A DNA stretch of 48,907 bases from Alphaproteobacteria bacterium (GCA_020848095.1 JADLAT010000010.1:1-48907), one strand, 5' to 3'; positions 1 to 11,018 are shown, counted from the first letter of the stretch. Numbers and translations are program-made. The notes: a model not told the origin generated them from the sequence alone.

Positions 1-251
1 AAAAAATATCTCGCCCGTTCGCGTGTTTTTGCAGGGGCGTCGATGGTTTTTTTCAAGCTGCGGATCGTTTCCACGCGCAGATTATGCGCATCTGCAATCT
101 CATCGGCCATATCCAGACATTGCCCGCAATTTGTGGGGGAGCCGCAGCATCCGGCAAGGGCGGTTTCGGCGCACTCCACCATCTGGCCAAGCTCGGCAAG
201 ATGGTTTTTAAAGGTTGTGTCGCTGACGTCGCGGCAAATGCAGAGTTTCAT
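1..251 (-). CDS. bfd: Bacterioferritin-associated ferredoxin-like [2Fe-2S] protein (3' end cut by window edge)
   Basis: Reading leftwards from ATG at 251 the frame stays open to base 1, giving about 83 residues with no stop, so the 3' end lies outside. The protein begins MKLCICRDVSD and has CxC at residues 4 and 6 and NCGQC with cysteines 42 and 45. This is the Bfd cysteine pattern (CxC, then CxxC about 35 residues later) that binds one [2Fe-2S] cluster. Family role: Bfd docks on bacterioferritin and passes electrons to its haem to release stored iron. It lies directly downstream of bfr on the same strand. Extra cysteines at 27, 35 and 36 and a tail longer than E. coli Bfd (64 aa) are noticeable. 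A Fur-like box lies just upstream of the start. Confidence 0.8.
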   Translation of the reverse strand, partial: MKLCICRDVSDTTFKNHLAELGQMVECAETALAGCCGSPTNCGQCLDMADEIADAHNLRVETIRSLKKTIDAPAKTRERARYF

Positions 252-270
252 TGCGCTGATTCCTCTTGTT

Positions 271-289
271 ACTAAGAATCATTATCACC
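271..289. promoter_or_regulatory. Fur-like operator upstream of bfd
   Basis: Read on the minus strand the site is GGTGATAATGATTCTTAGT. Its GATAATGAT half matches one half of the classical Fur box exactly; the other half is degenerate. It lies 20 bases upstream of the bfd start in the bfr-bfd gap, where iron-responsive control of Bfd is expected. In Alphaproteobacteria the regulator could be Fur/Mur or Irr; the sequence alone does not decide. Confidence 0.5.
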
Positions 290-359
290 TTCGCGTTGTG
301 AATGCAAGTTATTCTCAAAGCCGTTTTGTAATCCGGAACCTGAAAAAAGGCGGTGCGGT

Positions 360-848
360 TTACGCCTCTGAATCCAGCGGGCTTTCGGCGTTGAGCTGGA
401 TATAGTTCTGCTCGCCGATTTGCTTGAACAGCTCAAGCTGGGTTTCCAGATAATCTATGTGGTGTTCTTCCTCGCCCAGAATCTTGGCAAAAAGGTCACG
501 GGAAACATAGTCTTTTACGGAATCGGCATAGGATACGGCTTCCCGGTAGTGTTTTGCGCCGGCAATCTCGATTTTCAGGTCGCATTCCAGAATTTCCTTT
601 ACGGTTTCACCGATCTGGAGTTTGTCGAGCGATTGCAGATTGGGCAGCCCTTCAAGGAACAAGATGCGCTTGATCAGCTCATCCGCGTGGTGCATTTCCT
701 CAATCGATTCCTTGTATTCGTGCTTGGCCAACTTGGTCACGCCCCAATCTTCGAGCATGCGTGAATGCAGGAAATACTGGTTAATCGCGGTCAGCTCTTT
801 TTTAAGCGCCTCGTTCAAATGTTCTATGACTTTTTTATCGCCCTTCAT
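360..848 (-). CDS. bfr: Bacterioferritin
   Basis: Iron-storage ferritin of 162 residues, the normal length; 24 subunits form the iron shell and haem is bound between subunit pairs. All ferroxidase ligands sit at canonical positions: E18, Y25, E51, H54, E94, E127 and H130, with the haem ligand M52. The start is [12 protein letters not shown] at 848, because it is preceded by GAGGAG at good spacing and matches family N-termini; an in-frame ATG five codons upstream would overlap that ribosome site. bfd follows downstream, about 108 bases away with a Fur-like box between, so the pair stores and mobilises iron but bfd may have its own promoter. Confidence 0.95.
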   Translation of the reverse strand: MKGDKKVIEHLNEALKKELTAINQYFLHSRMLEDWGVTKLAKHEYKESIEEMHHADELIKRILFLEGLPNLQSLDKLQIGETVKEILECDLKIEIAGAKHYREAVSYADSVKDYVSRDLFAKILGEEEHHIDYLETQLELFKQIGEQNYIQLNAESPLDSEA

Positions 849-892
849 GGCTTTTCTCCTCAATTGTTATCTTACATCGCAGGTCTTAGGTG

Positions 893-2191
893 TTACGCCA
901 GAACCTTTGCAAGAATATGGCGGATATTTTTTGTATAGGCTTCGTAATCAAAGATAGTGTCCAAAGTATTTTTGTCAAGTTTTTCAGAAACTTGCGCATC
1001 ATTCTCAATTGCATCGCGCAGTGTAAGGCTGCCGCGCCTGGCCCAGACTTCCATCGCGTTGCGCTGGACGATGCGGTAGGCATCTTCCCGTGAAATCCCG
1101 GCCTGCGTCAAGGCCAGCAAGGTGCGCTGGGAAAAAACCAGCCCGCCTGTACGCTCAAGATTTTCGCGCATCGTGCCGGGGTAAATCAACAGGTTTTCAA
1201 TGACACCGGTCATGCGGGAGAGGGCGAAATCCAGCGTGACGCAGGCATCGGGGCCGATATTGCGCTCTACAGAGGAATGCGAGATGTCGCGTTCATGCCA
1301 CAGAGCCACGTTTTCCATCGCTGGAATAACCATGGAGCGGACCAGACGGGCCAGCCCGGTAATGTTTTCGGTTAAAATCGGGTTGCGTTTATGCGGCATG
1401 GCGGAGGAGCCTTTTTGCCCTTCGGCAAAGAACTCCTCGGCCTCGCGCACTTCGGTACGCTGGAGGTGGCGGATCTCAATCGCCAGATTTTCAAGGCTGG
1501 AGGCTATAACGCCCAGCGTTGCGAAAAACATGGCGTGGCGGTCGCGGGGGATAACTTGCGTGGCGATGTCTTCGGGTTTAAGGCCCATTTTCTCGGCGAC
1601 ATGCGCCTCGATCGCGGGGTCGATGGTGGCATAGGTGCCGACCGCGCCGGAGATCGTGCAGACGGCGATTTCCGCGCGCGCGGCTTCAAGGCGCTTGCGG
1701 GCGCGTTTGAAGGCCGCGTAATGACCGCCAAGTTTCATGCCGAAAGTTGTAGGCTCGGCATGAATGCCGTGAGAGCGGCCTATGCACAGCGTGTTTTGAT
1801 GCTCCAATGCACGCTTTTTCAGCGCCGCCAGCAGCGCGTCCAGATCGGCCAGCATAATGTCGGCGGCCTGCGTTAGTTGTTTGGCAAAACATGTATCCAC
1901 GACATCGGAGCTGGTCATGCCCTGATGCACGTAACGGCTATCTTCGCCGACAAATTCGGCAACGGAGGTCAAAAAGGCAATAACGTCATGTTTGACCTCG
2001 GCCTCAATTTCATCAATGCGCTGCACATCGAAATTGCCCTTCTCGCGCAGAGCAATAGCGGCAGATTCCGGCACAATGCCAAGTTCGGCCATTTTTTCGG
2101 TGGCGAGCGTTTCGATTTCCAGCCAGATTCTAAACCGGTTTTCCGGTTCAAAAATATCAGCCATCGGCTTGCGGGTGTAGCGGGGGATCAT
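893..2191 (-). CDS. purB: Adenylosuccinate lyase
   Basis: Acts twice in purine synthesis: it splits SAICAR to AICAR and adenylosuccinate to AMP, releasing fumarate each time. The 432-residue protein has the fumarase/aspartase superfamily signature GSSAMPHKRNP at residues 261-271 (flexible catalytic loop with serine) and the conserved GRSHGIHAEPTTFG with H141. Length is usual for the short bacterial PurB type. It lies 42 bases downstream of the L,D-transpeptidase-like gene on the same strand and may share its transcript. argH, at 8.4-9.7 kb, belongs to the same superfamily but carries the ArgH-type GSSIMPQKKNP, so the two are easily told apart. Confidence 0.95.
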   Translation of the reverse strand: MIPRYTRKPMADIFEPENRFRIWLEIETLATEKMAELGIVPESAAIALREKGNFDVQRIDEIEAEVKHDVIAFLTSVAEFVGEDSRYVHQGMTSSDVVDTCFAKQLTQAADIMLADLDALLAALKKRALEHQNTLCIGRSHGIHAEPTTFGMKLGGHYAAFKRARKRLEAARAEIAVCTISGAVGTYATIDPAIEAHVAEKMGLKPEDIATQVIPRDRHAMFFATLGVIASSLENLAIEIRHLQRTEVREAEEFFAEGQKGSSAMPHKRNPILTENITGLARLVRSMVIPAMENVALWHERDISHSSVERNIGPDACVTLDFALSRMTGVIENLLIYPGTMRENLERTGGLVFSQRTLLALTQAGISREDAYRIVQRNAMEVWARRGSLTLRDAIENDAQVSEKLDKNTLDTIFDYEAYTKNIRHILAKVLA

Positions 2192-2233
2192 GCGCGTCTT
2201 TCCGGTTTTATTTATGTGTGTCGGATTGAAGTT

Positions 2234-3196
2234 TTATGGACTTCGGGGCGCGGGGTCAAGAGGGGGCGGGTTCGAGATGCCGCGCAACAGGGCAAAGCCA
2301 TCGGCATAACCTTCCGGGACGGCCCCGCTGGTATAGGTATTATCTTTGGTTCCTTCAGGGGGCGGGGTGGTTGTGGTGTCCTGCGCAGTCTTTATAGGTG
2401 CCGGGTTGATGATGATTTGCGAGGCGGAGGGCGGGAGCATTTCTTTGTCTTGCGTCTGCGCCGCGGCCAGTGCGCTGATGGCTCTGCGATCATGAAATAC
2501 GTAGCGGGCTTCCTCCACCCCAACCAGTGGCGGGATGTGGGTGGCTTCGAAGGCATCATAGCCAGCTTTTAAATTTTGCCAGAAACCATACCATTGGCTG
2601 TCTGTGAAAAGCTGCATGTTTTCTTCTGTCATGCGAAAGGGAAAAATATGCACGTTTACATAGGTCTGCCCCTGACGCAGCGCGTTATCCAGCAGGAGGT
2701 AGACATCCTCGATTGCGGGGTCCGTCATGGCGAAGCAGCCCGTGGACTGGCACCCGCCGTGGATCATAAGGGCGCTGCCGGTGCGGCCCTGTGCCCGGTC
2801 GTAAGCATTGGGATAGCCCAGATTAAAGGCCAGATGAAACTGGCTTTGCGGGTTCATTTGCTCAGGCCCTACGAGATAAAACCCTTCCGGGGCCTGTTTG
2901 TCGCCCTCGGCCAGTTTGGGGCCAAGATTTCCGGAAAAACGGCAAATGGGGTAAGTTTTATAAAGCGTATAGCGCCCGGTTTTTTTGTCTTGAATCCATG
3001 CCTCCAGCACGTTTTCCTGTTTAAAGACGCGCAGGAAAACCGGTGCGCCGAGCTGGAGCTTTTGCGTTTTGACTTCGCGTGCGAGCAAGGTTTGCCGCGT
3101 GCCGCGGATATATTCCAGCAACGCAGATGTGGGGGGGATAATGGTATCGCAGGCCGAAAGCGTCAGCAGCACCAGGAGAAACATCACTCTAATCAT
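2234..3196 (-). CDS. YafK/DpaA-like L,D-transpeptidase-fold lipoprotein
   Basis: A 320-residue envelope protein. It starts with a short hydrophobic signal ending in a lipobox (LTLSAC, lipid cysteine C16). Residues about 50-200 form a YkuD-like domain with HGGCQSTGCFAMTD: H146 and C154 fit the family HxnSxGC catalytic pair. The arrangement resembles E. coli YafK (DpaA/LdtF), which cuts Braun lipoprotein from peptidoglycan rather than making 3-3 crosslinks; that function is inferred from family only. The C-terminal third is extra and has a Pro/Thr-rich patch. It starts 4 bases after the radC stop codon, so the two genes are probably co-transcribed. It could instead be an ordinary L,D-transpeptidase. 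Confidence 0.75.
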   Translation of the reverse strand: MIRVMFLLVLLTLSACDTIIPPTSALLEYIRGTRQTLLAREVKTQKLQLGAPVFLRVFKQENVLEAWIQDKKTGRYTLYKTYPICRFSGNLGPKLAEGDKQAPEGFYLVGPEQMNPQSQFHLAFNLGYPNAYDRAQGRTGSALMIHGGCQSTGCFAMTDPAIEDVYLLLDNALRQGQTYVNVHIFPFRMTEENMQLFTDSQWYGFWQNLKAGYDAFEATHIPPLVGVEEARYVFHDRRAISALAAAQTQDKEMLPPSASQIIINPAPIKTAQDTTTTPPPEGTKDNTYTSGAVPEGYADGFALLRGISNPPPLDPAPRSP

Positions 3197-3200
3197 GGTT

Positions 3201-3902
3201 TTAGATTAAACCTTGATTCTTAAAGCTTGAATAGCCGTTTCTGGCGATAATAATGTGGTCGTGGATAACTATATTGAAGGGCTCTGCCGCCCGGATAATA
3301 AGGCGCGTCATATCAATATCGGCCTGAGAAGGGGAGGGGTCGCCGGAGGGGTGATTGTGGAGCAAAATAAGGGCCGTTGCGCCCAGATCAAGGGCTCTTT
3401 TCATGATTTCGCGCGGATAGGCGGGCGTGTGGTCAACCGTGCCTGAGCCTTGAATTTCATCACCAATTAGCTCGTTTTTCTTATTGAGGAACAGGATCCG
3501 GAAATGCTCCCGCGTTTCGTGGGCCATGGTGGAACTGCAGTAATCCATTAACCGGCTCCAGGAATTTAAAACGGGGCGGTGCATTAATTCCCGTTTCATC
3601 ATCCGGTGCGCGGTGGCGGCAACGGCTTTGAGGGCTGTGGCCGTGTTTTCACTGATGCCGTCTATCTTAAGAAGCTCATCCACGGGCGCGCTTAGCAGTC
3701 CCGGCAGATCACCGAATTTTTTGAGCATATCCTTCGCCAGAGGCTTCACATCGCGCCGGGGGATGGCCATGAATAAAACCAGTTCCAGCAATTCGTAATC
3801 CTGAAGCGTGTCCGGGCCGCCCTGTAAAAAGCGTTCTCGCAAGCGGTCGCGGTGACCGTGATAATGCGGGCTTTCTTTTTGGGCTGCGTTGTTTGCGCTC
3901 AT
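3201..3902 (-). CDS. radC: RadC-family JAB/MPN protein
   Basis: A 233-residue protein with an N-terminal helix-hairpin-helix-like part (residues about 20-100, ending in KIDGISENTATALKA) and a C-terminal JAB domain. The metal motif HNHPSGDPSPSQAD fits HxHx7SxxD, the zinc site of JAMM metalloproteases. RadC was once linked to DNA repair, but its biochemical role is unsettled. It ends 4 bases before the L,D-transpeptidase-like gene and starts 19 bases after the stop of the secreted protein upstream, so the three may form one minus-strand transcript. The start ATG at 3902 gives MSANNAAQKESPHYHGHRDRL, usual for the family. Confidence 0.9.
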   Translation of the reverse strand: MSANNAAQKESPHYHGHRDRLRERFLQGGPDTLQDYELLELVLFMAIPRRDVKPLAKDMLKKFGDLPGLLSAPVDELLKIDGISENTATALKAVAATAHRMMKRELMHRPVLNSWSRLMDYCSSTMAHETREHFRILFLNKKNELIGDEIQGSGTVDHTPAYPREIMKRALDLGATALILLHNHPSGDPSPSQADIDMTRLIIRAAEPFNIVIHDHIIIARNGYSSFKNQGLI

Positions 3903-3921
3903 TGTAATGTGACCTTGGTTG

Positions 3922-5337
3922 TTAAGGCGCCTGTGTCGCGGGTTGTTCCTGTGGTGGCGGTGGCGGTGGTGCGTCCTTTAAAAGCGGTTTTGGCGCGGGG
4001 GCTTCCGGGCTTTTCTCCGGATCATCCGGTGTGGCGGATGGCGGCGTGTTTTGTTCCGAAATAAGTTCTCGAATGCTTTTTTTGGGTTCGTTACTGTATT
4101 CTTCGCTGCTGCTTTCTGCGGATGAACCATCTTCTAACTCATCTTCCGGCTCATCTGTCTCGTTCAAAATAGTGTTTACGGCGCCACCACCCTTCTTAAG
4201 CTTATTTTTCTCTTTTTGGGCTTGCCCGGGGTGGAAGGATGTTTGTTGAATAAGTGTGGTAACAAAATCGCCTTTTGCCAGAGATGAGGATGCTCTGACC
4301 TCGTAAGCCATGATGTAGTTGCGAGAATACATGATGCGTACGCGCACCGTATTTAGGTAGCCAAATTCGTTAGGTGGTCTGATGGGGTAGACGGCCTCAA
4401 TGACAGGAAAGCCATTCTTTGTGTAGTTATAAATTTTTGTGCGCTCCAGATTTGAGCCATGGCGATTGATAAAACGTTCCTCTAAAAAAAGATTCGCCTC
4501 TGTTTCGGTTATTTTGCGGTCTAATTCATAACCATAGACGTTCACAAAAATATTTTGTTTGAGAACGGGGTCATAAAAGCGAGCCTTCACGCGGTCAAAT
4601 TTATTTTCATGTGTGGCTTGTGCGGGTTCCGGGACATAGGGCTTCACTGGTTCGGGGAAGTATGCTGTAAAAAGGCTTGATCCGGCTTTGAATTTTTTCC
4701 ATTCTGCTCTTATCTGACCTTGCGAGCGTATAAGATTATCCTGCGCGATGAGCGATTGGAAAAATTTTTCGGTACTGGGTGTGCGCATATCTTTTTCGGA
4801 ACCGGTAATGATCTGGTGAAACATGCTTTGATTGGTCATGACGACATGAACACGCATAACCTGCAGGCCCAGATGGGGATCTTTGAAGCCGATCATGATG
4901 TATCCGCCCTTGTTTTCTCCTTGCGGTGCGTCGGGGATCATCTCCAGAACAGAGCCGTCCATGGTGGCATAATATTGGGCATAGGATTCAAGCTCGCGCG
5001 CAATCAGAATTTGTCGTTGTTCTTCCGAAAAGGCTGGTCCTAATGTCTGCGAGAATTTTAAAATATAGTTTTTGATCACGGGGACATAGGGTCGTTTATC
5101 AACGGTGGCGATAATTTCGTTTGCACTGAATACTCTGAAATCGCTTGCCCGCAAATAGGTAACTTCCGGATCATTAAATGGTTCTGGAAAAGAAAGGCTG
5201 TAGAGATTTTCCATGGCAACGAAATTATTCCAGACCTGCGCCAGCGCAGGGGGGGTGATGAATAAAAATAAAGCCGCCAGCCCCGCTGGAAGTCTTGATT
5301 TATAGCGATTTTTTCTAAAAATTTTTGTCAAGCGCAT
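3922..5337 (-). CDS. Secreted protein of unknown function, two PsbP/DUF1795-like halves and a proline-rich tail
   Basis: I do not recognise a named family. The 471-residue protein has a Sec signal peptide (basic start, hydrophobic residues about 17-30, likely cut after PPALA). The body looks like two related halves, each opening with a beta-strand-like stretch (LYSLSFPEPF near residue 45 and LFTAYFPEPV near 225) and ending with a phenylalanine-containing helix region (EKFFQSL; QQTSFHPG). That resembles PsbP/DUF1795-type domains; this is my inference. From about residue 375 the sequence becomes acidic and then Pro/Ala-rich (KPLLKDAPPPPPPQEQP), a likely flexible tail. It precedes radC by 19 bases. 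Confidence 0.6.
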   Translation of the reverse strand: MRLTKIFRKNRYKSRLPAGLAALFLFITPPALAQVWNNFVAMENLYSLSFPEPFNDPEVTYLRASDFRVFSANEIIATVDKRPYVPVIKNYILKFSQTLGPAFSEEQRQILIARELESYAQYYATMDGSVLEMIPDAPQGENKGGYIMIGFKDPHLGLQVMRVHVVMTNQSMFHQIITGSEKDMRTPSTEKFFQSLIAQDNLIRSQGQIRAEWKKFKAGSSLFTAYFPEPVKPYVPEPAQATHENKFDRVKARFYDPVLKQNIFVNVYGYELDRKITETEANLFLEERFINRHGSNLERTKIYNYTKNGFPVIEAVYPIRPPNEFGYLNTVRVRIMYSRNYIMAYEVRASSSLAKGDFVTTLIQQTSFHPGQAQKEKNKLKKGGGAVNTILNETDEPEDELEDGSSAESSSEEYSNEPKKSIRELISEQNTPPSATPDDPEKSPEAPAPKPLLKDAPPPPPPQEQPATQAP

Positions 5338-5378
5338 GTGGGGTTTTCCTGTCAGATCCTATCATAACAGTGTAGAGC

Positions 5379-5414
5379 AAAAAAAAACCGCTGGAAAGTC
5401 CGCCAACGGTTTTG
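5379..5414 (-). terminator. Rho-independent terminator after rpsU
   Basis: On the minus strand an imperfect stem (AAAACCG, loop, CGGTTTT, with TGG/CCA inside) is followed by nine T residues. It lies about 50 bases past the rpsU stop and separates rpsU from the secreted-protein gene. Confidence 0.75.
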
Positions 5415-5462
5415 TCTCTACTTGGTTTATTTGAAAGCGGCTTCGGTTAGCCGCCTTGCATC

Positions 5463-5669
5463 CTAAAAACCGTCGCGGTCGCGACGTTTTCTGTCCATTT
5501 TACGGCAGCGACGAATTGATTCTGCCTCTTCTCTGGCTTTACGAAGCGAGGGTTTTTCAAAATGACGACGCAATTTCATTTCACGGAATATGCCTTCGCG
5601 CTGCATTTTCTTCTTGAGCGCTCTCAAGGCTTGTTCAACATTATTATCGCGTACGCTCACACTGACCAC
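5463..5669 (-). CDS. rpsU: 30S ribosomal protein S21
   Basis: Small basic ribosomal subunit protein, recognised by [18 protein letters not shown] and [18 protein letters not shown], followed by an Arg/Lys-rich end. The GTG start at 5669 is chosen because GAGG lies eight bases before it and the 68-residue product has the usual length. A GTG three codons upstream (5678) would overlap the ribosome-binding site. No ATG start is available. It stands alone between two terminator-like structures, so it is probably transcribed as a single gene. Confidence 0.95.
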   Translation of the reverse strand: MVSVSVRDNNVEQALRALKKKMQREGIFREMKLRRHFEKPSLRKAREEAESIRRCRKMDRKRRDRDGF

Positions 5670-5756
5670 AGTGATCACCTCTTTCTAATTGATAAATGAG
5701 TTCATCTGCTTAAAATAAAAGCTCACACTTCCTAACAGCTTTGCCGGGGATTGCAA

Positions 5757-5798
5757 GAAAAAATTAAGCACCAGCTCTGATTTTACACTATCTGGTGC
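5757..5798 (-). terminator. Probable terminator after the YejF-like gene
   Basis: On the minus strand GCACCAG and CTGGTGC form a 7-bp stem with a 17-base loop, followed by TTAATTTTTT. A second inverted repeat (GAACCGC/GCGGTTC, 5812-5835) overlaps the stop codon just upstream. The loop is long, so confidence is moderate. Confidence 0.5.
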
Positions 5799-5833
5799 GG
5801 GTTTGCAAAGTGAACCGCTTTCTTTGGGGCGGT

Positions 5834-7456
<1,623 letters not shown>

Positions 7457-7505
7457 GCGTTTACAACTTTATGAGGTGAATGGTTGTGGCACAAGTTTTT
7501 AAATA

Positions 7506-7534
7506 TTGACATATCGTTTTTGTGCCCGTATCTG
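7506..7534 (+). promoter_or_regulatory. Likely sigma-70 promoter for the 7573 gene
   Basis: TTGACA (7506-7511), a 17-base spacer, then TATCTG (7529-7534). The -35 is perfect and the -10 is fair. It points at the small gene starting at 7573 and diverges from the YejF-like gene. Confidence 0.5.
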
Positions 7535-7572
7535 TTTGTCATAGTTTAATTTTCGATGATGGCGGAACATAG

Positions 7573-7860
7573 ATGAAAACGGAACAATATTTGGGTGATG
7601 CTCTGGTGTTATCTGATAAAGAATTGCTTGAAAATTTCAATGCGGCTGTGCGCTGTCAGGGATTTGCCGACCCTCATGGACCGGATCGGTTTAATGTTGT
7701 TCATCATGCCCGAAGAATTTTGGTTCAGGATGATGAGTTTGGCGGTCTGGCGCCGGAATTTACTGCTGTCGTGGACGCGTTGCGCTCCCTCGATGAGGAC
7801 CAGTTCACATCCGCTAATATTCTTACGGCGGTTGAAGGCAAGCTGGACCTGAACATCTGA
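7573..7860 (+). CDS. Small hypothetical protein
   Basis: A 95-residue soluble protein I do not recognise. It begins MKTEQYLGDALVLSDKELL, has no signal peptide or membrane segment, and is mildly acidic. A cluster of histidines (NVVHHARRILV, residues about 41-51) is the only striking local feature. It has its own TTGACA-type promoter and stands alone between the divergent YejF-like gene and the argH 3' remnant. The overlapping frames on both strands lack a comparable promoter, so I prefer this one, but coding status rests on the promoter and composition only. Confidence 0.55.
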   Translation: MKTEQYLGDALVLSDKELLENFNAAVRCQGFADPHGPDRFNVVHHARRILVQDDEFGGLAPEFTAVVDALRSLDEDQFTSANILTAVEGKLDLNI

Positions 7861-7877
7861 TTTCGCGCCCTTTGAGA

Positions 7878-7940
7878 TCATTCATGCCGTACGGAGAGTG
7901 CGGCGTAAATCTCTTTCGTAATGCGCTTTTCGATTTTTTA
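7878..7940 (-). pseudogene. Remnant of an argH 3' end
   Basis: Read on the minus strand this stretch encodes KIEKRITKEIYAALSVRHE and then a stop (7878-7880). The last residues of the intact argH at 8410-9714 read KIEKRITKEIYKVLSIR and then stop. Codons match in frame, and 32 bases are identical. In-frame stops lie immediately upstream of this fragment, so it is not expressed as part of a longer protein. It appears to be a duplicated or displaced argH terminus. Confidence 0.75.
7906..7937 (+). repeat. 32-bp direct repeat, copy 1 (argH 3' sequence)
   Basis: Identical over 32 bases to 8432-8463 and in the same orientation. The copies are 526 bases apart and bracket the small gene at 8094-8384. 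The sequence corresponds to the C-terminal codons of argH read on the minus strand. Confidence 0.95.
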
Positions 7941-8093
7941 TCATTTTCACCACAGAGTTCACAGTGATGTCATAGCTTTTTTGTTCATCTTTAATGGGGA
8001 AAAAGAGAATAAAATGAGGATCTGTGTATAAAATGATAGCACACGCTAAAAAATTATGTTAAATATGATTCTGCTTTAAAGGAGATGTCTAAA

Positions 8094-8384
8094 ATGAATA
8101 ATGATGATGTTGCTAAGGAAATGTTTATAATTGGACAGATGTTTGCGAATGGTATGGCGAGAACCTCTGAGGAGGGGCAAGCGTTATGTGTGGCAGGGTT
8201 TTTATACAATTTAAAAAGTGCGGGCATAGGGCCGAAGGATTTCGCGGACATGATAGCAAATATGGAGTATGTGGATGATCCGCTTGCTCAGGAGTTTGTC
8301 TCTCAACTTGAAGAAAGATTAAATCCTTCGTCTAATGAGCCAATCCCGGGTATGTCTTCCCCCGGTGAAGGCTGGTCTCCTTGA
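8094..8384 (+). CDS. Small hypothetical protein inside the argH-repeat segment
   Basis: A 96-residue acidic protein I do not recognise, starting MNNDDVAKEMFIIGQMFANG. The ATG at 8094 is chosen because GGAG sits nine bases before it; an ATG at 8085 abuts the GGAG and would be poorly spaced. It looks like a small helical soluble protein ending in a Pro/Ser/Gly-rich tail (NEPIPGMSSPGEGW). It is the only gene between the two 32-bp argH repeats. The surrounding DNA is more AT-rich than its neighbours, which suggests it may be acquired. Confidence 0.6.
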   Translation: MNNDDVAKEMFIIGQMFANGMARTSEEGQALCVAGFLYNLKSAGIGPKDFADMIANMEYVDDPLAQEFVSQLEERLNPSSNEPIPGMSSPGEGWSP

Positions 8385-8409
8385 CGCTAATTAAAGCTCA
8401 AAAACAAGT

Positions 8410-9714
<1,305 letters not shown>

Positions 9715-9840
9715 GGCTTTGTTTTTTAGACGAAAATGGCTTTTCGCGCTACAGAAAATTTTTTGAAACAAGGTGTTGCAAAGATTTTTTTGTTTTGTCA
9801 TAAATTCAAAAATAAATATAAAGATGCGCAGGGAAGATTT

Positions 9841-10896
9841 ATGCAGAAAGAAAGTTTGAAAATAGGCGGGCTCGTTGTCGTTGATTTTCGTACGGAGCAG
9901 TTAACCGATGCCATTGTCGCTTGGCGTGACCAGAAACATATTCCGTATGCGGAAAGCTGCGCCCGGCAGGTCTGGTACGGTGATTCCTGTGATTTTGAGT
10001 CTTTTCCCGTCAAGGGCGCAGCGCCGGGCGATTTTTCGTTTCATGAGGGAACCAAAGGGTATGCGTTCCTGATGAAGCTTAATCTGGGGCTGCTCAGTAA
10101 GAAGCAGGGCGAGGTGAACATCAAGGGGCAGTTTTATAGTGGATGGGAAAAAACTCAAAGAGAGCTGCCATTAAGTCGGCAGGGATATTATGATCGATTT
10201 GTTCAGTGGATCACGGCTGATACGCGTTTGGTACAGGGGAGTATTCTTGGTACCTTCATAGCCGTGCGTAAGGAGCTTTCTGCTCGCGATCTGTCTGGGC
10301 TGAAAAGTAACGATCGCATTTTGATTTTCGGGAATATTCCTCCCAATGGAAGCGTGTCCTCGCGCTCGGACGGCATTGCCCGCGTGTGTTCGTCCAATAC
10401 AGGTCGCAAGGCCGCAGAAATTGCTGTGACCCATCCTGACAGTAAGGTGCTCGGAACATTATTTAATCACTTCAGCGCGTTAAGGGATAATGGGAAAGTT
10501 GTGGACGCTCTCTCAATGGTTGGTTTTGAGAATCTGCCGCTGGCTGTGGAGAAGTATGATCGCGTGTTTGTTGATCGGCTTTCTGATGATGATGCCGGAG
10601 CTAATCAGCAACTCGTTTCTGCATGGCGGGGTAGAATGCGGAGGGATAATATGATGGTTCATATGCAGGCTCCATCGAAAATGGCGAGGTCCTGGAAAAG
10701 AATGTTTGGTGATAATTACGTCAGTCCACGGGATATTTCTGCGGATATGGGCGCGCGGGCTAGTCATAACAGAAAAATAGTGGCTGAGGCGGAAGAGGCT
10801 ATTAAAATTATTGCTGATTTACGTATGCGCGGTGTGCAGCCCTCTAAACGGGCGCTGGCGGGGTTGGTTTCAGAAATGGCGCTTGTTGCGGGTTAG
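9841..10896 (+). CDS. Divergent glutamyl-tRNA reductase-like protein
   Basis: A 351-residue protein not identifiable at a glance, but patterns of glutamyl-tRNA reductase (HemA) appear in the correct order: ESCARQVWY (residues 38-46) against HemA STCNRTELY; LMKLNLGLLSKKQGEVNIKG (77-96) against [27 protein letters not shown] (159-165) where the NADPH fold begins; SSNTGRKAAEIA (184-195) against ANRTRERAQILA; and AEAEEAIKIIADLR near the C-terminus against the HemA helix ending in WLR. The catalytic cysteine would be C40. The dinucleotide loop is not GxGxxG (FGNIPPNGS), so cofactor binding is doubtful. Start 9841 is preceded by GGGAAG; an upstream in-frame start at 9736 lacks this. This is inferred homology; function is unknown. 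Confidence 0.5.
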   Translation: MQKESLKIGGLVVVDFRTEQLTDAIVAWRDQKHIPYAESCARQVWYGDSCDFESFPVKGAAPGDFSFHEGTKGYAFLMKLNLGLLSKKQGEVNIKGQFYSGWEKTQRELPLSRQGYYDRFVQWITADTRLVQGSILGTFIAVRKELSARDLSGLKSNDRILIFGNIPPNGSVSSRSDGIARVCSSNTGRKAAEIAVTHPDSKVLGTLFNHFSALRDNGKVVDALSMVGFENLPLAVEKYDRVFVDRLSDDDAGANQQLVSAWRGRMRRDNMMVHMQAPSKMARSWKRMFGDNYVSPRDISADMGARASHNRKIVAEAEEAIKIIADLRMRGVQPSKRALAGLVSEMALVAG

Positions 10897-11018
10897 GTCA
10901 TGAGTTTGAAATAAATGGTGTAAAATGTAACGAAATATAAGATTTTTATTGTCTTTCTCTGGTTATATTTTTTATAAGTTTATTAATCATAAGACACAAG
11001 TTGAACAGGGAGAGTTTC

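Noticed and set aside
7938..7975. CACAGAG-like bases inside the argH-repeat segment and near 29085
   Set aside because: Too short and degenerate to call a repeat family.
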